From contig NC_063998.1 in the NCBI RefSeq assembly GCF_932276165.1, positions 5,902,501 through 5,966,500 on the forward strand: a DNA stretch of 64,000 bases, given 5' to 3'. The position numbers were made by a program, and so were the translations under genes. The DNA is from Plutella xylostella (Eukaryota > Arthropoda > Insecta > Lepidoptera > Plutellidae). The notes under the pieces are model-generated. The model searched no databases and was not told the origin of the DNA. It saw nothing but the letters and a program-made list of their open reading frames with translations. Positions 36,930 to 48,849 of the stretch are shown piece by piece; position 1 is the first letter of the stretch; each line of letters begins with the position of its first letter.

Positions 36930-38536
36930 AATGGGTAGAAAATAGTTTTGGTACTTGGAAGTGATGGTTGGTCTACTTTCTTGTTGGAAATTGAAGCTAT
37001 TCTGATATAATTATGTGCAAAGTGTTTTGTTGTTTTGCCTAATTGGTAATAAAGTAATAAGGATGGCAATTACTTCACCACGTCGGAATGCATAATGCGT
37101 AATCGAGAGCGTACAACATTTTATAAACTCGTGAATTTTCAAAACCCGTGGAACAACAGATTGTTTAGAATGACGAGTTGCGTAGTTAACTTTGGGATAT
37201 ACACTTTAACCGAGGACACCCTGAATTCGGTCAAATTTTTGTTCATAGAGACACACACACACATTTGTGCACACGGATAGAGTAATTAACTATCTACTAA
37301 TAAAAACATCACCATCAGTTAATAAGTGTTGTACCCGCAAGTAGAAGGCATATCTAGCTAGCTTCCACTGAAACCAGTGCAGTGTCCTTTGAGCTAACAA
37401 AAGCAACCTGAGCATACACCTTTTTAACGAATATGATTTAATTATGTTTACGTTTCTTTATTAGTGTATAGTGTTGTCTGTGTCAAATAAAGTTTTTCTT
37501 TATTGGTTGCTGTACATTTAAATTTATTTATTTTTAATATGAATATACAGGGTGTAACCCTAACTCCGAGTGGGTCTGGGTAGCCAGTCTCGCGAGCCTT
37601 CCTTCCTACACAACGGACAACACTCGCCGAGCCTCGTTACCAGCACCCGGCGCTGTATCTTTTCCTTTTTACTTTCTTTCTTCTATAAACTTTCTTCTTA
37701 TGTACACAGCGTTTTGATTTAGCTTTAAATAATTTTGCTTACGATTAAATGGGCGATCTAGATAGGTTTGTGAAAGGGACTTGGAAAAGTTATTTGATCT
37801 TTGACGTATCCCTTTAGATAGGTTAGATTAAAAGCGTCAAAGGGTTAAAAATATGTGTTTGTTTTAATTATTCCGAACACTGTAAGCACAAGTGGGCTCA
37901 GGATATGAATTAAGCCATGTCAAAGATATGTTAAAGCAGAAATAACTTACTTTAATTTTATTTATACAAAACAGATAATAGGGAATATGCATAATTTTTT
38001 TAAATACTTTTATTGGATGGTTTTACATCACTTCATTATAGTAAAAAAAATTCAACGCCAAAATAAGTAATTTAAGGTATTTTAAAGAAAGTTAAAAAAT
38101 TACAACCATCACGACCACTTTGAAATTCCCGTCAGGATGGCGGGCTGGTGTGACGTCATAATCTTTTAATTTCACGGCTCAGAATAATGAGTCCCTTCAG
38201 TCGGCATAGATTTTTTACCTAATCAAGTAATCGCAGAGTACTTTTGTATTTTCAACAAACCAATGTTGTCATGGTAACAAACGAAAAAGGAAGTGTATAA
38301 AGTGTGATCAGTGGCTGTTTTGTAATGGTAATAAAGTGTGACCAGTGGCTGTTTTGTAATGGGAGCTCGTAAATAGCTACTAGTAGCTCTTATGAAATGG
38401 GAGCGCGCAAACCAGAGGACCTTTGTACACAATATTACGCTATTATGGCAATATGAATATAAAGTAATATTTGTATTGTATGTAAGTACTTACTGTAACT
38501 TTGGTTCTCAGTAAGAGAGGCTAGGGTTAGTGGGTC
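36930..38536. other. Mostly unrecognised
   Basis: A TACAGGGTGTAACCC at about 37548 looks like a lone transposon terminus. GTGACCAGTGGCTGTTTTGT is duplicated within 50 bases at about 38309-38360. No gene found. Confidence 0.4.
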
Positions 38537-38741
38537 ATTCTATTGTATTATCTGTGGGGGTGTAAGAACCAGCACCTGGCTCTCTTGAATGGAACCATTG
38601 TGCATATCTCAAAGGTCTAAATCCCCTTCCTAAGCTTGGACCATTTCCCACCACGCTGGTCCACTGCGGATTGGTGGGTTCACATATCTAAATGTGCTTA
38701 ATCTAAATATTGAGGTTTCCTCACGATGTTTTCTTTCACAT
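38537..38741 (-). mobile_element. 5'-truncated SINE, minus strand
   Basis: Reverse of the SINE at 728-1064: ATTCTATTGTATTATC tail, AGCACCTGGCTCTCTTGAAT, GGACCATTTCCCACCACGC and GGTTTCCTCACGATGTTTTC. The tRNA-like head is absent. Confidence 0.75.
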
Positions 38742-40260
38742 GCTACATGATTATCCCCGAATTTAATTCTACAAAAATAATAACGTATAACATAGGTACA
38801 TATTATCTTTTATTTATAATGAAAACTTTTCCGCAGCTGGCCACAGTTTACTCGTTCATACTGCGTAATAAATTTAATGTGTCCAGTTCTTCTGATTACG
38901 AGAATTCTTCCATAACTTAATTTAGAAAAAATAACAACTTTTGAAATATACTAACGACTGCCATTATAACCTAAAAGTAGAAAGAGCAACTTGTGTCATG
39001 TTCATGTCATAATACTTACAATACAAATTTAATTTTATTGTGTTGCAATATGGAGCATATTTGAGTGGCTCGTTGACTAGCGAATGGCTGTTTACGCCTC
39101 ATTACAAAAGAACAACTAGTGGCAGCCCATACACTACCAACAAAAAATATAAAAAGTCCTAAACTTTGCAAACAAACAAGCATATCAAACAAGAAGTGGA
39201 GAGGTTATAGGAGGCTAGGATCTATTGGAAGAATTTTTATGTGATCCATCGTATCTGATCACAACGAGCATCACAAACACTCGGTGACATTAACATTTCT
39301 TTGTTTACACTTGACATTTATTTAACTTCCGCCGTAAACGCAAAGAAGTTATTATTCTGAGATTGATATATAAAGAATTTTGACGTCACATCCGCCCTAA
39401 GAAAATGGGTGACGTTTCTCTGAAGTTAGAATTTACCGAAGTTTTTTTGTACTTTTCAACTTGATTTACTTGCTCCAAAATAAATTATAATCAAAAATAT
39501 TGATGGAGGTGTAGTTATGAAATAACAAAGTTTATTATAAATAATATTTGACCTTTATTTGAACCTCTTGCATATTCCCTATTACGGTAGAACACTTTTT
39601 TGTTAAAAACATACTTACCCATGAGATTTTTTTGGCTGAATGATTTTTAGTTCTCTTTGAGTATTTTAAATCCTATGAATAAAATATGACTGTAATTTTT
39701 GTCCGAGATTAAGTGTTCCTTCACTTATTTGTTTTCCATTTACCGTCAATTCTCTAGCGGCGCCGACGTTCATAAACATTTTCTATACCATTGAACGTGG
39801 CTGCTGAAAGGTTTATTCAGAGTGGATTTCGTTAGATGTAAATCGTATGGCAATCGACTTGTAAGAGGAATTGCGGATTTTATTAATAGTTCACAAGAAC
39901 AGGTACAAAAAGACATGAGCTATATATTATTTACCTTTTTAAGTGAATTCATGTTTAAATGTGCACCTAAGTGTCTGCATAAAAAACGGGTGGCCCGCAT
40001 AATATGTGTAGTATGTGCCTGCATAAGTTACGTTCTTGTTTGTATAAAAAAAGCTAATAACACTCTGAATTAGTCTCAAATCAAAACAGGTTGACCGACC
40101 CATATGTCAACCAAATGTCTACCCTAAGCCGCGAAATTTGCATTGTCAAGTAAACATGAGAAGTCGTCACGCAATTGTTAACAAAAGTTGTTTTGTAAAA
40201 ACGGCGACACGCATCGCTCCCCATGACTCACGATTGTGTGTCACTCATGTAACAAGGTTT
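38742..40260. other. Nothing recognised
   Basis: AT-rich, no credible gene. Confidence 0.4.
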
Positions 40261-40268
40261 CCACCCTG

Positions 40269-40300
40269 TATAAGCGGGGCCAATTTCGGTGTGCAGTCAT
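40269..40300 (+). promoter_or_regulatory. Candidate TATA plus initiator core promoter
   Basis: TATAAGCGGGGC starts at 40269 and GCAGTCATCAC follows so that the A of CAGT lies 26 bases after the first T, within the usual TATA-to-start distance; insect initiators often read TCAGT. The region upstream (40090-40260) is richer in GC than its surroundings. Downstream, an ATG at 40563 opens MKIVVTLLIRIMW, which resembles the start of a signal peptide but ends after 20 codons. No gene model could be built, so this stays a candidate. Confidence 0.22.
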
Positions 40301-42998
40301 CACACTCTTGAGTGCGTGAAATAAGAATTATATTCGAGTGAACGTGGAGTGGACTTGGTTTTTTGGACAAGCAGCGGGCGCGACACGTCACAATCTACTG
40401 TCAAACTGTCAACGCGGGTGCAATGGTGTCACGAAAAATTTGAATACGGTTAATATAGTCTCGCTCGACCGAAAGGAGAATAAAGGGGCCTTTTGCATGC
40501 GGGCGAGTTTATACTACACCGAATTATGCAAATACAACAATCGTGCCGCAATAGTTAGCACTATGAAAATAGTAGTGACACTATTAATTCGGATTATGTG
40601 GGGAATCTGCATATTTAATAAGTAAATTGCTTTCAACAATACATATCTGCTTCAGCAGTGACGGAAATATTTCCACTAAAGTAGGGATTTCTCAATGAGT
40701 ATTATTATATGTGAGTAGTTTGTTTAATTACTACGTTTTTAATGAGTTATTTTATAGATAAAATATAACGAAAGAAGTAAAATCGCTATCTGTCTCATAA
40801 AACGAACACATAATCTGAATCTGTCTAATAATTTTCAAAGTAATTAACGGTTCAGTCATAAAAGATGAGATAATAACGAAAACTTGAGTGTAGAGGAAAT
40901 CATAATAACAGGGGAAACATTGTAGGTCATAAAAATTAGAAATTAACATCATAAAGGTGGTTCAACTGAAATTGCTAGCATTATATTATTATGAAAAAGT
41001 ATATTTTTAACACTTTGATTCACTTTAAAACTAGAGGTACAAATTCACATAGATTTGGAATTATGATGTTCAACCTGTCTTCAGATATAGTGGTGCTTCA
41101 CTGCTGCTCGAAAACGTTTTAAAGAGTAATAGTAAAATACGTAACTCTTTCATTTAAATCAAAATAGTTTACCTGTAAAAGATCCACTCAAGATATTGTT
41201 AGTTAATCAACTGGCTAGTAGCCAAACAAACTTGTTTTGTGTAGATTTTGACAGTTCTTCTAAAGGCAAATTATTCGATAGTGCTTTCAAGCGCGAATCA
41301 GGTTTCCTTTCTTTATCAATTTTCAAGTTATGTTCCGTCTAATGAGTTCCAAGCTGACTATCGCGTGATATTTATGTACATTTTATGTATGAGCAAATAT
41401 TATCCGTTCAGTTTTAATTACTCGGGTGATATCATCCTATCTATCACATAAAGCGTTTAAACAACTAACGATCCACAATCATAGTGATGGGAAGTTATTA
41501 ACTTAAACTTTGGTAGTTAAGTAGGTAACTAATTAGTTTTTTCTTATATACCTAATATATATTAAAATGTGAGAAGAAATTATTTATGTGGCTACAAATT
41601 ATTATTTTATTACACAAGTATTATAAAAACACTGAGTAAAGTGTATTTGATTAATTTTTAAGAATATAATAGAAAACAGGTACACTACTACACACATACA
41701 AATAAGAACTTGAAAACCTGCTTAATAGTCACAAAAGTCCTGTTGGAATGACAAAAGCTACACATAATATATGGCCGAGTTCGTTAAGAGACCATAAATT
41801 GTTATCAAGTTTTTAATAATGCTACGTTATTTGACAATAATAAAAATATGGAACTCGTTAGATATTTAAACACCGTAGTACTATCGTACTAAAATTATTT
41901 AATGAATCATTTTGGTTTATGTATATTTTTTTTACTTACTACTTTGAAATATTTGTTTAAATTTTTTTTATGCTTGTAACAGTCTCAATATGTATTTATG
42001 TAGGTAGATTAGTATTATATGTAGGTAATATAAAAGCTAATGTAAGTAAAAGCTTACAAGTAAATAAAAACTAGGTAGTTATGTATTTTTATAAGAAAAC
42101 TTACAGCTTACTTGAGTTTCGTAATATACATATACGGTATACCGGTATGCCTCTAGCTCTAGATAAATATGAAGACAACTTCATTTGCACAAAAGCTTTG
42201 CGAATAAACTACTAAGTAACTGTATTGAATTATCTGAATTATCAAGTGATTATCGCGTTCGATCGTGTAGTTCACATTCTTGACAACAAATAAACTATTG
42301 CCCATTTTCTTGTTTGACTATATTTATCAATCAACTGCATTATGATGACGATTCAGCCAATCAAATTGCACGACTGCAAACCGACAGTAAGCGTGGGAAA
42401 TTTATAGAGTTGTACCAACAAGTCATACTTAATATCAGATCTACATTAACACCAACACCATAGCAGATGACATTATGTTTAATGCCATATCGCATCTGGA
42501 TCGCTTGTATAAAGTGCATGTAACTTATAAGCATTGAATTCATAATTGTATTGGGAGAGATAACTGAGCCTGTTTATGGTTTTGTATTATTGAATATAAT
42601 TATTATACAGTCAATGTTGTGGCAATGAAGGTATTATTGGTTTAAGTAACCTGTTTATTTCAATTACCTTGTGTAAGTGAGTTCTCATTTCGAATCCGCT
42701 CAAACTTGAACTAATAAGTTTCTTAAATTATTTTAAACCTGTTCAAATCTTCCGCTACACTCATTTTATGCTTTATATTTGCATTTCATTTCATATCATG
42801 TGGATAATTCTATTTCCTTATAAAAAATGCACTTCCGGCACGCATCAAAATATAACCCTTTTGTACGTAGCTTAGCAATAAAGGCGTGGAAAATTCACAC
42901 TCCTGCCCATTTAACAAACAGCCATCAATTCAGTTGAGACACTAATAACGTGCTGCGTTGAAGATTAATCGTTCCGGTGCAGGTAATAGAATATTCTG
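40301..42998. other. Nothing recognised beyond the candidate promoter
   Basis: Very AT-rich; short frames without motifs. Confidence 0.4.
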
Positions 42999-43040
42999 TC
43001 GCACGCAGCGTGTTTTGAAACTATACAAGGCCAGAACGCA

Positions 43041-43200
43041 CCCATAGTGTACTAGCACTGTATACTTTCAAGTGAAAAAAAATAATATCTTACTTGAAAA
43101 TATACACGATTTGTGCGTACTAATCGCGTATACTTTCAAGTTGGGATTTACTGAATCGTTCTTGAAAATATACATTGCTATTACGCACATTGCTTGATTG
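43041..43200. repeat. Left arm subrepeats of the Foldback element
   Basis: Alternating GTATACTTTCAAGT and CTTGAAAATATACA units, several spaced by ACGATT/GTGCGTA. They pair with the matching units in 44490-44707. Confidence 0.7.
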
Positions 43201-43370
43201 GCGTACTTGTCGCATATAATTTATACCTACATGCTGATTCTGATTTACTTAACTATTTCAATAAATGTACATGACTACAATTTACTTGTTCTGCCTGTCA
43301 TAGACCTATACAATGTTAATAAATAAACATGAACAAGCTCTAATTTGATAGATAAATTGATAATTATAGC

Positions 43371-43441
43371 AATAATACTTGCAAGTAAGAATACTTGCAA
43401 GTATTATTACGTGTCTCTAAGTATACTACTTAGAGACACGT
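43371..43441. repeat. Two adjacent perfect hairpins
   Basis: First hairpin 43371-43408: 17-bp arms (AATAATACTTGCAAGTA) with a 4-base loop. Second hairpin 43409-43441: 15-bp arms (ACGTGTCTCTAAGTA) with a 3-base loop. They abut without a gap and lie inside the Foldback element, just left of the LINE fragment. Confidence 0.85.
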
Positions 43442-43444
43442 CGC

Positions 43445-43906
43445 AAACAACAGGATTTAATTTACCTTTACAAGATAATTCATGCATATATTGACTCTCC
43501 TTCTCTGCTATCTTTCCTCAATATAAACATATCTTGTAGAACCAGAAATTATGCTCCTTTTATGTTGAGGTCTTATATAAATAATACTTCATTTTATAAT
43601 CCTTTAGTCAGAATGTGTAGAATATATAATGAGCTGGTGGTGAAAATACACAAATAGACATATTCAACCCAAGAATTCACAAATTTAAGGCAGACTTAAC
43701 CAGAAATCTTTCATAACTACTTATAAAGTCTATATATAATATTTAAAAGTTTACGTTAAGCGCAATTTGTTAATGCACCTGTGTGTACATGCTTTGGAAC
43801 ATAGTTAGATCAGATTGTATGATTTTGTTTACAACTTATGTATGAACTATATGTACCGTTTTGTATACATAAATAAATAAATAAAAATAAATAAATAAAT
43901 AAATAC
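43445..43906 (+). mobile_element. LINE 3' fragment with (AAAT)n tail
   Basis: A frame from 43460 to the stop at 43655-43657 has residues YKIIHAYIDSPSLLSFL, RNYAPFMLRSY and NPLVRMCRIYNELV, the C-terminal end typical of CR1/Jockey-group LINE polyproteins. A 3' untranslated region and AAAT repeats (about 43867-43906) follow. It is a different subfamily from the LINE at 33746. It lies within the Foldback element and so inserted after it, or was carried by it. Confidence 0.72.
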
Positions 43907-43948
43907 TAATATATTATTATTTATATGAATTAAGTGTAATACCTACTA

Positions 43949-44184
43949 CACTCACGAGCAATGAAAAAGTTCCAGTGACGATAGCTCCTGAACGTAAAAG
44001 ACTAGCTTAATGACGCCGTCGCCGTCGGCAATATATTAAAGTAAATTTAACAGCGCATCAAAATATTATAGGTAACCAACTAAAAACGAAAATTTTGATC
44101 AAATCCTAAATTAAATGTTTTAAAAAATTATGATAATTTGGTGTTGAGTATTTACTACTTGGACTTATTCATTGCTCGTAAGTG
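43949..44184. mobile_element. CACTCACGAGCAATGA-family MITE, TA-flanked
   Basis: A 236-bp element bounded by TA (43947-43948 and 44185-44186). Left terminus CACTCACGAGCAATGAAAAA, right terminus TTCATTGCTCGTAAGTG, inverted with one difference in the outer part. TA target indicates a Tc1/mariner-type source. Nested in the Foldback element. Confidence 0.72.
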
Positions 44185-44489
44185 TAGTAGGAGTAGGTAT
44201 TACCCTATAGACCTATTACATACATATTTTTCATCTAGTTTTGAATTGACCGTAATTGTATTTTATGAATTGTTCTACACCCTCTTCTGAGATAATTTTT
44301 ACTATTAACAACAGTTCTACAGTTTCATTTAAATCAATTTACTTTTTAACTGTACGATGTAAACAAAAAACACGTTACGAAAACAATGCCAAGTGCGGAA
44401 TGATGATACAATGTTTAGAAAGCAATAGACTTATTACTACTTCGCATGAAAGAAAGAGAGAGCAACAATTCAAAAGGGCTACCTGGTAA

Positions 44490-44707
44490 CTAATCACGTA
44501 TAGTTTCAAGTGCTCGCATTGCCGCTTGGCACTTGAAAATATACACGATTAGTACGCAGTGGTAACTGCTGCAGTATATTTTCAAGCCATAATTTTGGCC
44601 CAACTTACTTGAAAATATACGCGATTAGTGCGTAATGGCCTTGTATACTTTCAAGTAAATCATGGCGCTATTTTAATTTGAAAATATACGCGAGCAGTCC
44701 CAACCTC
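44490..44707. repeat. Right arm subrepeats of the Foldback element
   Basis: At least three copies of ACTTGAAAATATACRCGA followed by TTAGTRCG, alternating with TATACTTTCAAG-type inverse units. Confidence 0.7.
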
Positions 44708-44863
44708 TGCGTTCTGGCCTTGTATAGTTTCAAAACACGCTCGCACGCACGCAACCTGCGAGTTATTATAAAATTGAAGCGCCCTGTGATAGATTAGCTT
44801 TATCCATCACGATTGGTCACGGAAGTCGGTCGGTTGCTAGTAGGAGCAAGGCCTCGTCCTTAT

Positions 44864-45229
44864 AAACTCGCATGCATGCGCGAGCGTGAGTTCTTTGAAT
44901 TTAAGTACAATATATACCATCGCTCTTGGTGAAGGAAAAGATCGTGAGGAAACCTGCATATCTAGATTCAGCACATCTAGATTCAGCACATCTAGATATG
45001 TGAACCCACCAACCCGCAGTGGACCAATGTGGTGGGAAATGGTCCAAGCTTAGGAAGGCAGTTTAGACCTTGGGGACATGCACAAAGGTTCCATTCGAGA
45101 GAGCCAGGTGCAGGTACTTAAACCCCCAGAGAATAGAATAGAAACTCGCATGCAATGAAAAAGTTCTTGTGAAATAAATATGTAGCACATGGAAATGCAG
45201 CTGTGCAACTTTTTCATTGCTCGCGAGTG
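44864..45229. mobile_element. MITE of the CACTCGCGAGCAATGA family split by a SINE
   Basis: The right terminus TTTTTCATTGCTCGCGAGTG followed by TA ends at 45229. The left terminus AACTCGCATGCAATGAAAAA is at 45143, directly after the SINE copy, and its first 13 bases also occur before the SINE as the target-site duplication. Without the SINE the MITE is about 88 bp. Confidence 0.65.
44877..45141 (+). mobile_element. 5'-truncated SINE inserted in a MITE
   Basis: Matches 810-1064 of the full SINE (GTGAGGAAACCTGCATATC, GGACCAATGTGGTGGGAAAT, GAGAATAGAATAGA tail). The 13-bp AAACTCGCATGCA flanks it at 44864-44876 and 45142-45154. A small internal duplication of TCTAGATTCAGCACA distinguishes it from the copy at 728. 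Confidence 0.85.
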
Positions 45230-45231
45230 TA

Positions 45232-46163
45232 ACATGCAACTATGAAGGGTGTCCCAAATGTTAACGTCATCATGCCTTGGAGGGCTCATAGGTAGCTCAG
45301 GAGTGTCAGGAGTGACCAAAATATCGATATTTGTCCTTTTCTATCTGTCGGGCACTTTACAGATTTTTGACATACGAAAATACTTAAGTACCTATGTACC
45401 GAATAAATTGGTGGAGTGTAAGAAGGAGAGCTTATTATTACTTCTCTATACTGAGTAAAGGAATGTTATACCGAGGCGTTTGTTTGCTATGCAAATATTT
45501 CCAAGTAGGTAAGTAAGTACTATTCATACTTTCCTATCAGTTATTCATGCATACGTTAATTAGATGTTTTAAAAAACACACCGGACGTAAATTGCACCTA
45601 TATGCACGTGTGAACACCACTTTACATTGAGAAAAATAAGGGTAAAATATGTTTAGTAGATTTGAGTAATGGCTCATTATATTAATGTAGCGACGGAAGT
45701 GCGCTTTGATATCGTAACGTGAGATTGTTGGGGTGCACTTGCAATGAATGTTCACTGTGTAACGCTAATGTAACAACTTTGACACATTGTACGTGAACAA
45801 AAGCACTGATAAAATCTACACGTTCAAAAAGCTTACTGAGTGAACATGTAAAAAAATATTTTACAATACTTCCGATAAGCAATATCAGTCCTTAAACATC
45901 TGTGAGTAAAAAAACTCATTTTAATAATAACAAAAACGTAAACGGAAATGCACCGATAAAACAGAGTTCAAAACCCTCCATAAATTCGCATTCCCGAGGG
46001 AATCTAGTCAAACGGAGAGAGATAGATATTGACACGAAAATTGTTAAAACTACGTACAAAATTTACACGTCTGCATCTATTGGGAGTTCGGATAGGCGGA
46101 TGAACGAAAATAGTGAAAAAAAAATGCACCTGGGACAGCGGGTTCAAGTTGCTACTGCACGTT
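45232..46163. other. Left flank of the giant-LTR element, nothing recognised
   Basis: A 105-codon frame at 45902-46219 starts with GTG, runs into the LTR and shows no family motif; it is not called as a gene. Confidence 0.4.
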
Positions 46164-46167
46164 ATTC
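46164..46167 (+). repeat. Target-site duplication ATTC, left
   Basis: ATTC immediately before the TG of the left LTR; the same four bases follow the CA of the right LTR at 61805-61808. Confidence 0.8.
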
Positions 46168-46820
46168 TGTAACGGAACATAGTCCGTCCGTAGCAGACTT
46201 AGGTATACATTATGTATAGATTGGCGAAATTTTTATTATAAGCAAAATAAGACTATACGCTGGTTGGAAAACACAACCATACCGCGATGTAGAAATGCCA
46301 CACTAGTGCCATCTAATGGGTTAGACTCGATGATGCATTTCCTTATATGGTAATGTTCGGGGGCTGTTGTGTCGTTCGAATCGACAGATACCTAGAATAA
46401 GTACAAGTCTTATTGTTGACGCTTAGAGTTTAAAGAGATATCATACTAGATTCGGTTATATTATGTTTCAACCGTTTATACGGCTCTGTTAATTATTGTT
46501 TGATTATTGAAATGAATGACGCCATAGTGATAAGTTATTATTATGAGGATCAGATTTGCACAACACTAATTTACGCGACACTTTACGTACTACGCCTCCT
46601 TGACGCTCAACTGAGTATCTTTTAGTTCTAATTAATTGAATCAGGACTTAAAATTAATAAATACTAGTTAAATAATAATAATATTAATTATCAATAATTA
46701 TAGAACAATAGTTCATCGGTTTATTACCTTAAAAATATTTAATAGTTGTGTTATTGTCTAGCTCAGTGGCGCCACCTGTAGTCTAGGATCTTAGGGATGG
46801 AGTTGAATCGATAAAGTTCG

Positions 46821-47051
46821 ATGGAGGAACCGAAAAAAAAAAAAAAAAAAGAAAAGAGGGAGTCGATGGTCAGGGAGGCTATAAAAGAGGTTTCGGGAAG
46901 AAAACTAGCCCTTGGTCTTCTCGTGGAGTTTCGGGTGATAGGATGGAGCGTTAGTGGAAGGTATTTTATGGCGGGGTGGTTTTGCAGCTTCGACCGGCCG
47001 GCGGCGGCGCCTCAGGATCCTCAGCTAAGTGTCGATAATATTTTGTCATAA
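46821..47051 (+). CDS. 76-codon open frame in the 5' LTR, function unknown
   Basis: Starts with an ATG followed by EEPKKKKKKEKRES, the lysines coming from an 18-base A run, and continues with no recognisable domain; the last third is rich in proline and aspartate. The same frame is in the 3' LTR. Lysine coding by a homopolymer and lack of family resemblance make a real protein doubtful, though a small basic peptide from a transcribed LTR cannot be excluded. Confidence 0.2.
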   Translation: MEEPKKKKKKEKRESMVREAIKEVSGRKLALGLLVEFRVIGWSVSGRYFMAGWFCSFDRPAAAPQDPQLSVDNILS

Positions 47052-48849
47052 CCACTAGTTAGAGGTATCACAGCATATCTATACTTCACCCCATTCTTTA
47101 TATTAGAATATCTATCTACTTACTTTGTTCTGGTTTCAAAATTAGAATATTTTTCATAACCTAAAAATCCAATTGTTCCCCATTATTTATTGTTAAGCTT
47201 CTTGGCCTTTTGAAATTGAAGACTGCTAGGGTACCTAGGCTTATTAGGAGAGACCCAAGGAAACCACCTTTTACTTCATCAATCAGCCTTAAAGATTCTA
47301 TCACATAAAACAATCAATTTACAAGTATAAGTTCATTCAACTATGGGAAAATTACCCCACTTGTTTCATCAAGCTATGTTTGTTTACCTGGAAGGAATAA
47401 ACTTAGTTACTTAAGTATATCAATATATTACAGATATTGAATAGTAAGTTCTATTGAGATGATGACTAATGACTCAAGTATTTAAGTATGTTACTTTTAC
47501 TCACAGCATCCTATCTACCTGAAATTGTTTCACCCAGCAATCTTTGCCTACCCAGTAAAGAACAGTAATTAGAAAAATACAGACCATTAGGTGTACCTAT
47601 GTTTCATTGTGGTGGATCATAACCTATGTTCCAACATATTTGGTTTACAAACTTACTAGGCCTACACAACAATCTGAATAAGTACCTGAGTATTAATAAT
47701 GGATGATTCATCAGATATATAACATAATTATGTGGAATACTATTCAGTGATAAGTACTTGCAATCTAAGTAAATCTATTAGGTAACTTATTAGATCATTC
47801 TGAAATTGTTTAGATTACCAGGAATTCATATTCCTAGGTAGTCGGTACTTATTTACTTATCTCCTGAGATACACAATATAAACATATTTCTACCAACTCC
47901 ATCTAAGTAGTTCTCATGTAAACATGTACTTATCTATTCAGTCTTGAAACCAGAATGAAGAATATGCTTCAGGTTATTCATACTAAACTATGAATCCATT
48001 TAGCAAAATTGTATTCTTATTTGAATGAGCATTTCTATTATGTACTTAATTAATTAAAAAAAAATAAAAAAATCTTACAGCTAGCTCAATGTACTTTGAT
48101 TCTCTAAGAGTGGTTATTATAAACATTACTTATTACTTGTATTCTTAATATTTGAAATGATTTTAAACATTTTTCCACCGGGATAAAAATGGGCCGAACC
48201 ATATTTTCATAAAATACTATGTTTCTACTTGAATAATTACTGTGTGTACTTGTGTGATTCACTACTTTAATGATTCTCTATGGTTTTATTATGGATTTAG
48301 TTACACTTGGTAAATTCAAGTATTTGAAGTATTGTTCATCATCATACTTTAACAATTAGGCAGCAACAAAACTAACATACATTTAAGGGACACCAGTATG
48401 TTATTGTTTGCAAAACAAATCTACTTTCAAAACATTAGTTCAGAACTAAGAAACCCAGATTCTAAATTTATACTTACTTACTAGGTATTTGATACTAGGT
48501 ACATTGTGTAAAAAGTGGGTTTATTGTATAAAATGCATTTCATCTTCAAACCAGTTAGATGCTAAGCAGGTAGGTTTAGACTGTGGGAGAGAAGGTTATT
48601 GAATTGAAAAACATGCTATCCTTTTGTATCTCATGTGTGGTGAATGTTATTGATGTATAGTTGGTGGATCTAGGCCTCTTACTCATTGATGTGATAGATA
48701 TGATTTTGGTATTTACTTACCCATCTAAGTATGTAAAGTTTGCTTTATTAGAATTCAATAGGTATTTACTTCAGTACCTCAATTACTAGTTATGTATCAG
48801 AAAACAGAATAGAATTCATGTAAGTTAGTGAGTATTCCTTTTATTCAAT

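Larger units (their letters stand above)
43008..44740. mobile_element. Foldback / Mutator-like non-autonomous DNA transposon
   Basis: A 1,733-bp element with perfect 33-bp terminal inverted repeats (43008-43040 and 44708-44740; core TTTTGAAACTATACAAGG on the left). The 9-bp TCGCACGCA flanks it on both sides (42999-43007 and 44741-44749), the duplication size of Mutator-like and Foldback elements. Inside the ends, arms of about 160-250 bp consist of repeated small inverted units built from TATACTTTCAAG and CTTGAAAATATAC, often followed by CGCGATTAGTGCGTA. The centre has been filled by a LINE fragment (43445-43906) and a TA-flanked MITE (43949-44184). No transposase is seen. Confidence 0.82.

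Noticed and set aside
45902..46219. 105-codon frame disrupted by the giant-LTR element
   Set aside because: GTG start, low-complexity composition and no family match; the overlap with the LTR is accidental.
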